From: an uncultured Bacteroidia bacterium | Lineage (GTDB): Bacteria; Bacteroidota; Bacteroidia; Bacteroidales; UBA932 | Length of the DNA: 15,983 bases | Direction of reading: 5' to 3' | Assembly (NCBI GenBank): GCA_902773305.1 | Contig: CACYEB010000133.1 | Coordinates: 1-15,983, forward strand | In this document: one piece after another, positions 1-6,337 of the stretch | Layout of the letters: every line of letters begins with the position of its first letter | Numbering within the stretch: position 1 is the first letter of the stretch | The notes under the pieces: model-generated | Database searches by the model: none | Seen by the model: the letters and a program-made list of their open reading frames with translations, nothing else | What the model was told of the DNA's origin: nothing | Program-made: the position numbers and the translations under genes

Positions 1-1551
1 GCCATCTATTTTCAGTGCGGGATTAGAGCCAAGTTTCAAATCTACAGTGAGTTGCGGCCCTGCCAGTCGCCTGGTTCCCAAACCAAGATGCAGTGCTACG
101 GATACATATTCGTCGGTGTCGGCGTGAAGACCGAATGCAAAGTCATTGACCTGACCTTTCTGGCAGTCGAAAACCAGAGTGTATGGTTCGTGAGATCCTT
201 CCAGGCGGTAGGTGACAGCCTCGAAGGCATTGGTGCCGTAGATGTTGTCCAGCATCCGCTCTATTGTTTTCCTGTCGTACAGGCTGTCGGCGGGGTAGTC
301 TCTCTTATGCAGGAGAATATGCTGCTCATCCTCGGGAAGGCCGGTGAACTTGACTTTGTCCACGCGGATTTTGGTGTGGGCAATGTTGACAGCGGGGGCG
401 GGATGGTTCACCGGCGGAATATCTTTACCGGCAACCAACGCGGCCACGGCCTCGAACAATTCTTTGTGGCTTTTTGCGTTCTCGTAGCCCTGGTTGATAA
501 TGTCATCTACACTCTTCGCGTCAAACGAAAGCATATTATATCCTTTCAAGGGATGGTTGATGGTGACGTCCGTCATTTCCCTGGTCTGGGCCATGGCTTC
601 AGCACCCAAAAGGTTGATGGTCTGGAAAAGAAAGTCCACTGGGGTGTTGAGGTCGCTGATACCGCGCCGTGTTGACATTTCGGAGCCGATGACAATGTCG
701 GCGCCCATCTCCCTGGCAAGGTCCACCGGGAAGTTGTTGCGCATACCGCCGTCCAGCAGCACCTCACCATCCCCTCGGACGGCGCGGAAATAGAACGGAA
801 TGGCCATCGTAGAGCGCATGGCGGCGGGCAGTTTGCCGTCCACCCAGTACTTTGGCGACATCGAAAGCATATCCGTGGCGACGCAGGCGTAGGGGATAGG
901 CAGATTGGCAAAGCTGATACTGTCCTGATAGCCTACGCTCAGGGAACTGATGGTGTTGCGTACATTCAACCCGTAGAGGAAACCGTCAGGCATACCCAGC
1001 CCCATCTTGTTGATGGCGTCGGACATAGCGTCGTCGGAGTTGTGGCCGGCCTCTTCTTCCATCTTCTTCAAGAGTTTCTCCTGGATAAAGCGGGCTTCCA
1101 GATCCTTGTCGTCGTATTTGAACGGAATGCGGATTATGTATTTACCACGATAGGATTTGATTTTATAAGCAAGATATTCGTCCGGAACGTTGTCTGACAT
1201 CATCATGGGCCAGTTGATGCTGCGGATAAGTGAATCCAGCTGGTCGTGTTTGTAACCGAGGGCATACAGACCGCCCACCAGACCGCCCATACTTGTGCCG
1301 GTGATGACATCCACCGGAATACCCAGTTCTTCCATATACTTAATCACACCGAGGTGTGCCAGGCCGCGGGCACCGCCGCCTGCCAGGACCAGACCCACGG
1401 TGGGGCGGTACTGCCGGATGGAATCCATCCTTGCACGGACTTTTGCGAATGCGATGGAATCGGCTTGGGGGTTTGCACTGGGAAGGATTTGGGCTGCTGC
1501 GCCAAGTGAAAGCGCACAAGTCAGGCAGATGGTGAAAAACAGTTTTTTCAT
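1..1551 (-). CDS. Patatin-like phospholipase with POTRA and start of outer-membrane barrel (C-terminus beyond window)
   Basis: Seen: 517 codons in one open frame with no stop before the window edge. It opens with a type I signal peptide (MKKLFF...GAAA, cleavage near residue 20). The patatin domain follows: glycine-rich GGGARG oxyanion motif at residues 58-63, GTSMG nucleophile elbow with Ser87, and a DGG motif with Asp267, so the Ser-Asp dyad is complete. From about residue 388 (VNIAHTKIRV...) the sequence looks like a POTRA domain. From about 465 it becomes alternating beta-strand sequence that resembles the first strands of a BamA/PlpD-type barrel. Known family: such patatin-POTRA-barrel proteins (type Vd-like, usually 700-850 residues) carry a phospholipase A/lipid acyl hydrolase domain to the outer membrane. 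Inferred: the gene continues by a few hundred codons left of the window. It has its own promoter at 1574-1581 and sits behind the terminator of the ABC gene. Domain calls are from memory of the family, not from a search; whether the passenger is cleaved or retained cannot be told. Confidence 0.88.
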   Translation of the reverse strand, partial: MKKLFFTICLTCALSLGAAAQILPSANPQADSIAFAKVRARMDSIRQYRPTVGLVLAGGGARGLAHLGVIKYMEELGIPVDVITGTSMGGLVGGLYALGYKHDQLDSLIRSINWPMMMSDNVPDEYLAYKIKSYRGKYIIRIPFKYDDKDLEARFIQEKLLKKMEEEAGHNSDDAMSDAINKMGLGMPDGFLYGLNVRNTISSLSVGYQDSISFANLPIPYACVATDMLSMSPKYWVDGKLPAAMRSTMAIPFYFRAVRGDGEVLLDGGMRNNFPVDLAREMGADIVIGSEMSTRRGISDLNTPVDFLFQTINLLGAEAMAQTREMTDVTINHPLKGYNMLSFDAKSVDDIINQGYENAKSHKELFEAVAALVAGKDIPPVNHPAPAVNIAHTKIRVDKVKFTGLPEDEQHILLHKRDYPADSLYDRKTIERMLDNIYGTNAFEAVTYRLEGSHEPYTLVFDCQKGQVNDFAFGLHADTDEYVSVALHLGLGTRRLAGPQLTVDLKLGSNPALKIDG

Positions 1552-1573
1552 TGGTCTCTTGGAATGAATCTGA

Positions 1574-1581
1574 CAAAGATA
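1574..1581 (-). promoter_or_regulatory. Bacteroidetes -7 promoter box (TATCTTTG) for the patatin gene
   Basis: TATCTTTG matches TAnnTTTG exactly and lies 22 nt before the patatin ATG. It sits directly downstream of the predicted terminator of the ABC gene. I see no good -33 TTTG at the usual spacing. Confidence 0.55.
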
Positions 1582-1583
1582 CC

Positions 1584-1608
1584 AAAAAATGCAGAACCCG
1601 AGGCCCTG
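1584..1608 (-). terminator. Rho-independent-type terminator behind the ABC ATPase gene
   Basis: Read on the minus strand, a 7-bp stem (two G-T pairs) with a TCG loop at 1608-1592 is followed by CA and then six T (1589-1584). It lies 23 nt after the ABC stop codon. It is enclosed by a perfect 8-bp inverted repeat (1582-1589 with 1617-1624), which could extend the stem. Confidence 0.5.
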
Positions 1609-1631
1609 TCATCACCTTTTTTGGCAGATTC

Positions 1632-2318
1632 TCAATGTCTTGTGTCAGATTCTACCTTTCCGTCGCGTATTCGGATAACGCGGCGGGCATAAGAGGCGAT
1701 TTGTTCGGAATGCGTTACCAGTATCACGGTGTTGCCGGCTGCGTTTATTATGTTAAACAGAGACATTATCTCTTCCGAAGTGGCGGAGTCCAGATTGCCC
1801 GTAGGCTCATCGGCCAGGATAATGGACGGATTGGTGACCAGGGCGCGGGCCAGTGCCACCCGCTGCTTCTGGCCTCCGGAGAGTTCCCCCGGGTCGTGGT
1901 CCATCCGCTCTCCCAGGCCCACTCTCAACAGGGCTTCGCGGGCACGCTGCTGCCGTACGGAGCGGGAGACTCCCGAATACAGCAGCGGAAGTGCTACATT
2001 TTCCAGTGCCGTGCGTCGGGGCATCAGTGCAAAGGATTGGAACACAAAGCCGATCTGGCGGTTGCGTACCGCCGCCAATTCTTCGTCTGAAAGGCGGCTT
2101 ACATCTTCGCCACAAAGCAGGTATCTGCCGTCGTCGGGAGTATCCAGACAACCCAGAATATTCATCAACGTGGACTTGCCGCTCCCCGAAGGACCCATAA
2201 TGGCCACATATTCGTTTCTTTCGATGGTGAGGCTGACACCGTCCAGCGCCCTGACCTGTTCTGCGCCTACCCGGTATATCTTGCGCAGTCCTTCTATCCT
2301 GATAATCTCTTCTGCCAT
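1632..2318 (-). CDS. ABC transporter ATP-binding protein, LolD/MacB type
   Basis: 228 residues, the normal length for a stand-alone ATPase of this group. Seen: Walker [10 protein letters not shown] (42-50), Q-loop Gln94, signature LSGGQKQR (146-153), Walker B IILADEP (166-172) with TGNLD after it, and switch His203. The TGNLD D-loop region and the A-loop around IYRVG...VRAL are typical of the LolD/MacB/FtsE set, which couples ATP hydrolysis to MacB-like permeases that move lipoproteins or other substrates from the inner membrane. No permease gene lies on either side in this window, so the substrate cannot be assigned; the partner must be elsewhere. I start at the ATG at 2318 rather than at an in-frame start at 2339, because a -7 box lies between the two and the family begins near [11 protein letters not shown]. 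It is divergent from folE with 78 bp between start codons. Confidence 0.9.
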   Translation of the reverse strand: MAEEIIRIEGLRKIYRVGAEQVRALDGVSLTIERNEYVAIMGPSGSGKSTLMNILGCLDTPDDGRYLLCGEDVSRLSDEELAAVRNRQIGFVFQSFALMPRRTALENVALPLLYSGVSRSVRQQRAREALLRVGLGERMDHDPGELSGGQKQRVALARALVTNPSIILADEPTGNLDSATSEEIMSLFNIINAAGNTVILVTHSEQIASYARRVIRIRDGKVESDTRH

Positions 2319-2325
2319 ACGCAGC

Positions 2326-2333
2326 CAAAGATA
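2326..2333 (-). promoter_or_regulatory. -7 promoter box (TATCTTTG) for the ABC ATPase gene
   Basis: Exact TAnnTTTG match ending only 7 nt before the chosen ATG, so the mRNA would have a leader of about 3 nt. No convincing -33 element. Confidence 0.5.
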
Positions 2334-2367
2334 ATCCAATAATCGGGTGAAATTGAATTATAATGTT

Positions 2368-2375
2368 TAATTTTG
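2368..2375 (+). promoter_or_regulatory. -7 promoter box (TAATTTTG) for folE-trkA
   Basis: Exact TAnnTTTG match 21 nt before the folE ATG at 2397. It overlaps an in-frame TTG at 2373, which argues against that TTG as the start. No clear -33 box. Confidence 0.55.
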
Positions 2376-2396
2376 TGGTTTACAAAAACGTACGAG

Positions 2397-2993
2397 ATGG
2401 CATACAGGGTTATAGAACAGTACGACGAAGAAACTACGCGGGAACTTCAAAAGCATTATTCCGAAATTTTGAGGTTGCTTGGCGAAGATCCTTCCCGCGA
2501 AGGGCTTCTTAAAACGCCGGAACGTGTTGCCAAGGCCATGCAGTTCTTCACGAAGGGATATGGGGAGAGCGGAGAGGAAATACTTCGGCAGGCGATGTTC
2601 AAGGAGGAGTATCAGCAGATGGTCCTGGTCAAGGACATAGAACTCTACTCTATGTGCGAGCACCATATGCTGCCGTTTTACGGCAAGGCGCACGTGGCAT
2701 ATATCCCCAACGGCTTCATCACCGGGCTGAGCAAGATACCCCGGGTGGTGGAGACTTTTGCAAGGCGCCTGCAGGTGCAGGAGCGACTCACGGTGCAGAT
2801 CAGGGACTGTATCCAGTCGACCCTGGCGCCCCTCGGCGTGGCGGTTGTGATAGAAGCGGCACATATGTGTATGCAGATGCGCGGTGTAAGCAAGCAACAC
2901 TCGATTACCACCACATCTGCATTCACGGGGGTATTCCTGAAGGATATGCGCACCCGCAGTGAATTTTTGCGCCTGATAGGCCTTAACGGATAA
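2397..2993 (+). CDS. folE: GTP cyclohydrolase I
   Basis: 198 residues. The enzyme converts GTP to 7,8-dihydroneopterin triphosphate in the cytoplasm, first step of folate (tetrahydrofolate) synthesis, and works as a homodecamer. Seen: the zinc site motif MCEHHMLPF with Cys87 and His90, third ligand Cys158 in AHMCMQMRG, and the [12 protein letters not shown] segment with His168. Together these give the full set of family residues, so an active zinc enzyme is expected. Start at ATG 2397: the frame extends to a TTG at 2373, but that overlaps the -7 box. It is the first gene of a probable two-gene unit with trkA, 11 nt downstream; no functional link between the two products is evident. No Shine-Dalgarno sequence is visible before the ATG. 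Confidence 0.97.
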   Translation: MAYRVIEQYDEETTRELQKHYSEILRLLGEDPSREGLLKTPERVAKAMQFFTKGYGESGEEILRQAMFKEEYQQMVLVKDIELYSMCEHHMLPFYGKAHVAYIPNGFITGLSKIPRVVETFARRLQVQERLTVQIRDCIQSTLAPLGVAVVIEAAHMCMQMRGVSKQHSITTTSAFTGVFLKDMRTRSEFLRLIGLNG

Positions 2994-3004
2994 AAGCGAC
3001 ATCT

Positions 3005-4354
3005 ATGAAGATAATTATCGCAGGAGCCGGAGAAGTCGGCTGCCATCTTGCAAAACTGCTGGCTGAGTCGAACCACGACATAACCATTATCGACAATAAT
3101 GTCGATCGTCTGGCCAAGGTCGGCGAACTGGTCGATTCGGTGACCATATTCGGCACCCCGACCTCAATCAGTGTGCTAAACACGGCAAAAGTGGATAAAA
3201 CCGACCTGTTTGTTGCTGTGTTTCCCGACAAGGACCAGAATGTTAACATAGTATCCGCTATGCTCGCCAAAGAACTGGGAGCGAAGAAAGTGACGGCCAG
3301 AATCAATACGGCTGAATATCTCTCGTATGAGAACAAGTCGCTTTTCACCCAGCTGGGTATCGACCTTATGTTCTATCCGGAGCGGATGGCTGCCTACGAG
3401 ATTGCAGATATCGTGAGGGAGGCCGGTATGACAGAATTCGTGCAGTTCGGTCACGGCAAACTGCAACTGGTGGAATTCAAGCTGGAGGAGGGATCCCCCC
3501 TGATAGGACGCGAGATATCAGACTTCGTCTATCCTATTGAGAACCTTCCGTTCCGCATAGTCGCCATTTCCAGAGGGGAGGGTACACTGATTCCGAGCCG
3601 CGACTCAAAGATGCGCCTTGGGGATCTGGTGTACGTGATTGCGCTGCGGGACTCGGTGTACGAACTGCTCAAGGAAGCCGGCAAACGTGAAGTCGCCGTG
3701 AAGAATGTCGTTATTCTGGGTGGAGGCCCGATGGGCGAAATGCTGGCGGCAAAGCTTGAAAAGACCATACCTTTCGTTAAGATAATTGAAAAAGACCGCA
3801 ACCGCTGCGAAGAACTTTCCCAGATTCTGGAGAAGACAATGATTATAAATGTCGACGGGCATAACACCGAATGGCTGTACGAAGAAAACGTGCAGAACAG
3901 CGACGTTTTCGTGGCCGTGACGGACGACTCGGAGACCAACATTATGACTTGTGCGGCTGCCAAGAGGATGGGCGCTTCAAAGACCATCGCGGAAGTAGAG
4001 AACATAGAGTACATAAAGCTTGCAGAGGGGATGGGCGTCGATGCGATAATCAACAAGAAACTGCTCACCGCAAGCCGTATTTTCAGGTTTACTCTCACCG
4101 ACAAGATCCGCTCCATCAAGTATCTTAGCGAGAGTGACGCACTTGCCCTGGAGTATATCGTGAACCCCGGCAGCCCCGCCACAAAGGCTCTGGTAAAGGA
4201 TTTGTCCATCCCTCCGGATGCGATAATCGGCGGAGTGATACGCGGAAGCGAATCGTTCATCGCATACGGCAGCACTCAGATTGCCGCATACGACCACGTC
4301 GTCGTGTTCACTCTGCCGACATCGCTCAAGGCGTTGGATAAGTTGTTTATGTAG
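3005..4354 (+). CDS. trkA: Trk system K+ uptake regulator TrkA
   Basis: 449 residues, close to the usual 450-460. Cytoplasmic NAD(H)-binding gating subunit that docks on the TrkH K+ channel. Seen: two RCK units in tandem. RCK_N 1 has GAGEVG (7-12) and the ribose-binding acid Asp30; the first RCK_C runs about 140-225. RCK_N 2 has GGGPMG (239-244) with Glu262 at the end of the second strand; the second RCK_C runs about 365-440. TrkH is often adjacent, but here it is absent: folE precedes by 11 nt and a convergent AraC gene follows with no gap (stop codons abut as TAGCTA). It presumably shares the folE promoter. Other RCK-domain transport regulators are the alternative, but the four-domain order fits TrkA best. 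Confidence 0.93.
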   Translation: MKIIIAGAGEVGCHLAKLLAESNHDITIIDNNVDRLAKVGELVDSVTIFGTPTSISVLNTAKVDKTDLFVAVFPDKDQNVNIVSAMLAKELGAKKVTARINTAEYLSYENKSLFTQLGIDLMFYPERMAAYEIADIVREAGMTEFVQFGHGKLQLVEFKLEEGSPLIGREISDFVYPIENLPFRIVAISRGEGTLIPSRDSKMRLGDLVYVIALRDSVYELLKEAGKREVAVKNVVILGGGPMGEMLAAKLEKTIPFVKIIEKDRNRCEELSQILEKTMIINVDGHNTEWLYEENVQNSDVFVAVTDDSETNIMTCAAAKRMGASKTIAEVENIEYIKLAEGMGVDAIINKKLLTASRIFRFTLTDKIRSIKYLSESDALALEYIVNPGSPATKALVKDLSIPPDAIIGGVIRGSESFIAYGSTQIAAYDHVVVFTLPTSLKALDKLFM

Positions 4355-4741
4355 CTACAACCCCCGGCAGACCAGTTTCATATAGTCTGAAAGACTGATT
4401 CCGAACAACTGCTTGAGATATCTGCTGAGAAATTTTGCGTTGTTGAAACCGCACCTCTCGGCTATCTCTTCTATCTGCAGTCCGCCGTAGCTGCGGGCAT
4501 TCTCTATGAAATACCTGACCCTGAATTTGGAGAGATACTCCTGGAATCCCATACGGTGCTTTCCGAGCGCCTTCCACAGGTATGTACGGTTGGTGCCGAT
4601 GGCTTTTGCCACATCGTTGCACTTGAGGTCTTTTTTCAAGTACAGTGCATCGGTCAGGATCCTGTCTGTAGCACGGGAGTAGATATCCTCCAGGGAAAGC
4701 CTCTCCTTCCGCCTTTTTCTGATTCTCGCAAGAAGTATCAT
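4355..4741 (-). CDS. Minimal AraC-type HTH regulator (second gene of a coupled pair)
   Basis: 128 residues, little more than one AraC-type DNA-binding domain. Seen: a basic N-terminal stretch (ARIRKRRKER), first HTH about 41-63 (DVAKAIGTNRTYLWKAL), and second HTH about 89-112 (EEIAERCGFNNAKFLSRYL), with the usual PF12833-like SLSDYM-type end. No sensor or ligand domain. The ATG at 4741 overlaps the stop of the upstream HTH gene as ATGA, which is why I choose it over an in-frame upstream ATG at 4780. Translational coupling to the upstream gene is likely. The two proteins share the pattern LGTN(K/R)T-L-K at the first recognition helix, suggesting related origin or target. Targets are unknown. 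Its stop codon abuts that of trkA. Confidence 0.82.
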   Translation of the reverse strand: MILLARIRKRRKERLSLEDIYSRATDRILTDALYLKKDLKCNDVAKAIGTNRTYLWKALGKHRMGFQEYLSKFRVRYFIENARSYGGLQIEEIAERCGFNNAKFLSRYLKQLFGISLSDYMKLVCRGL

Positions 4742-5280
4742 TGTACAGGCATTTTCTTGCAGTACTCGCCGGGAGTGCATCCGGTAAAGCGGGAGAACGC
4801 GGTGGTGAATGTACTCACAGAATTGAATCCGGAGGCAATTCTGAGTTCTTCGAAAGAGATGTTCCTGTCAATCGTGAGGATTCTGAGCGCCTCTTTTACC
4901 CGATAGGAATTGAGCAACTGCCGAAAGTTCATCCTGAACGAAGCGTTTATGAGTTTGGAGAGGGTTGTCTTGTTGGTGCCAAGGCTTGCAGCGACGCTCT
5001 CTATTGAAACCTTGCTGTTGAGATAGGGCTTCTGCTCTATCATATAAGTCTTGAAGCTTTCAAGCAGCACCTCTTCCCGTTTCCTGCCGGCGAAATACTC
5101 CGCCGCCTCGTCTTCCAGGACGTCTTTCTCCGGATCCGTTTCCCGGTCCCCGGAGACCGGATACCCGGATTGCTTCTTTGTTGCACATAGACGCCGTCCT
5201 ATCAGGATCCCAAGGAAACATGCGATTGAAAAAACAAATGTCGTCAAAACGACAAGCAAAATGATTGAGACTTTTGTCAT
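4738..5280 (-). CDS. Membrane-anchored AraC-type HTH regulator
   Basis: 180 residues. Seen: one strongly hydrophobic segment at about 5-28, followed at once by GRR, which by the positive-inside rule places the C-terminal part in the cytoplasm. An acidic linker with EDEAAEYF spans about 45-70. The AraC-type domain fills the rest: first HTH about 92-113 (SVAASLGTNKTTLSKLI), second HTH about 142-165 (FEELRIASGFNSVSTFTTAF), ending near GEYCKK. There is no extracytoplasmic sensor domain to speak of: only a few residues precede the membrane segment. So it is not a hybrid two-component regulator, though the DNA-binding part resembles theirs. Stop overlaps the next HTH gene as ATGA. A possible promoter lies at 5335-5342. 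Function not recognised; a membrane-tethered regulator working with its small neighbour is an inference. Confidence 0.82.
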   Translation of the reverse strand: MTKVSIILLVVLTTFVFSIACFLGILIGRRLCATKKQSGYPVSGDRETDPEKDVLEDEAAEYFAGRKREEVLLESFKTYMIEQKPYLNSKVSIESVAASLGTNKTTLSKLINASFRMNFRQLLNSYRVKEALRILTIDRNISFEELRIASGFNSVSTFTTAFSRFTGCTPGEYCKKMPVQ

Positions 5281-5334
5281 ACATTAGCCATTTTATTGGT
5301 TTTCCGAGTGCATTCCCCATTTACATTGACACGG

Positions 5335-5342
5335 CGAAAATA
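5335..5342 (-). promoter_or_regulatory. Possible -7 box (TATTTTCG) for the AraC pair
   Basis: Matches TAnnTTTG with one change (C for T at position 7). It ends 54 nt before the ATG at 5280 and directly follows the predicted yitT terminator. Weak call; no -33 box at normal spacing. Confidence 0.35.
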
Positions 5343-5354
5343 TGGACTAAGCAC

Positions 5355-5392
5355 AAAAACGACAATGCCCCGGCATACAGTCGGAGCATTGT
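5355..5392 (-). terminator. Terminator behind yitT
   Basis: In the 142-bp gap 5281-5422. Minus-strand stem ACAATGCTCCG pairs with 5362-5372 (11 bp, one G-T pair, 9-nt loop), followed by CG and five T (5359-5355). On the plus strand the same stem is followed at once by five T (5392-5396), so it could work both ways. Both flanking genes are on the minus strand, so ending the leuS-yitT transcript is its likely job. Confidence 0.7.
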
Positions 5393-5422
5393 TTTTCCGT
5401 TTTTGAAAACGAACGGTCCGGG

Positions 5423-6334
5423 TTATGATTTTTTCATAGGCTCGAATCCCTTGCCATACACCTCGGTAACGTTGCCGATGGAGACAAAGGCATCGGGATC
5501 GACATCTTTGATCAGTTTAAGAATTCTGCTGGTTTCTGTACGTTTTACGATTACGACAACAAGTTTGCCGCTGTGTTTTGAATAGCCGCCCTGGCTTTCC
5601 AGCAGAGTTACACCGCGGTGAATCTCGTTGCAGATACGGTCGGTGAGGGTTTCGTAGTGCTCGGAGAAGATAAACAGCTGTACCGACTGCCGCCGGCCGT
5701 TGAGAATCAAATCCAGGGTGTAGTTTGTAATGGCGGTGAGGACATAGCCGTACAAGAGCACCAGCAGCCTGTCGCTGAGAGAAGTCCCGTTGGGTATCAG
5801 CATAGACGAGGCGATGATCACCAGATCCAGCACCAACATTACGGTTCCCGGTGAAATTCTATAGAACTTATTGAGTATCAGGGCGATGATGTCGGTGCCC
5901 CCAGTGCTGCCACCCTGAGTGAAGGTTAGGGCTATGCCCAGACCCACCATCGCACCGGCAAACAGAACGCACATCAGTTTGCCGTTCTCTTCGGTAAAAC
6001 TCTGTACGAAGTCCTGCGGAACCATCCCCGGGAGGATGCGCAGGAAGATGGCCGTGACGACAAGCGCGTATATGGTCTTGGCTCCGAATCCAGTGCCGAG
6101 GACCTTGAGGGCTATCAGAACCAGGATGACGTTGATAATGATGTACGAATACGCGATATGGAACCCCGTGCTGTACTGGATGATGGAGGCCAGACCGGTG
6201 ATGCCGCCGCCCACAAGGTTGTTGGGCAGCAGGAAAACAGCCCAGGCGAGGGTGTAGAGCAGCAGGCCGATGGTTATCAGCAGGTACTCCTTGACTGTAA
6301 CCAGCAATTTCGCGGCTTTGAGTTTTGCGGACAT
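5423..6334 (-). CDS. YitT family membrane protein with C-terminal DUF2179
   Basis: 303 residues. Seen: hydrophobic segments at roughly 18-37, 60-79, 86-103, 120-139, 163-181 and 188-209, with the family-like stretches LLPNNLVGGGITGLA (36-50) and TQGGSTGGTDIIALIL (139-154). A soluble domain follows from about 218 to 296 (DUF2179-like, with VVVIVKR...LKLIKDVDPDAFVSI), and should be cytoplasmic. No biochemical role is established for the family to my knowledge; transport has been proposed on topology only. The ATG at 6334 is 3 nt after the leuS stop; a GTG at 6337 directly before it is also possible. Co-transcription with leuS is nearly certain from the spacing. The transcript probably ends at the hairpin 5355-5392. 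Confidence 0.9.
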   Translation of the reverse strand: MSAKLKAAKLLVTVKEYLLITIGLLLYTLAWAVFLLPNNLVGGGITGLASIIQYSTGFHIAYSYIIINVILVLIALKVLGTGFGAKTIYALVVTAIFLRILPGMVPQDFVQSFTEENGKLMCVLFAGAMVGLGIALTFTQGGSTGGTDIIALILNKFYRISPGTVMLVLDLVIIASSMLIPNGTSLSDRLLVLLYGYVLTAITNYTLDLILNGRRQSVQLFIFSEHYETLTDRICNEIHRGVTLLESQGGYSKHSGKLVVVIVKRTETSRILKLIKDVDPDAFVSIGNVTEVYGKGFEPMKKS

Positions 6335-6337
6335 CAC

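Noticed and set aside
52..675. 207-codon plus-strand frame near the left edge
   Set aside because: Lies opposite the patatin gene, whose frame is open across all 1551 bp with catalytic motifs in place.
4742..4780. Upstream ATG at 4780 as start of the second AraC gene
   Set aside because: The extra 13 residues overlap the first gene by 43 bp, while the ATG at 4741 forms a classic ATGA overlap and the domain does not need the extension.
5281..5422. Small RNA or riboswitch in the largest intergenic gap
   Set aside because: Only the yitT terminator hairpin and a possible -7 box are visible; no further conserved-looking structure or tRNA-like fold was found by eye.
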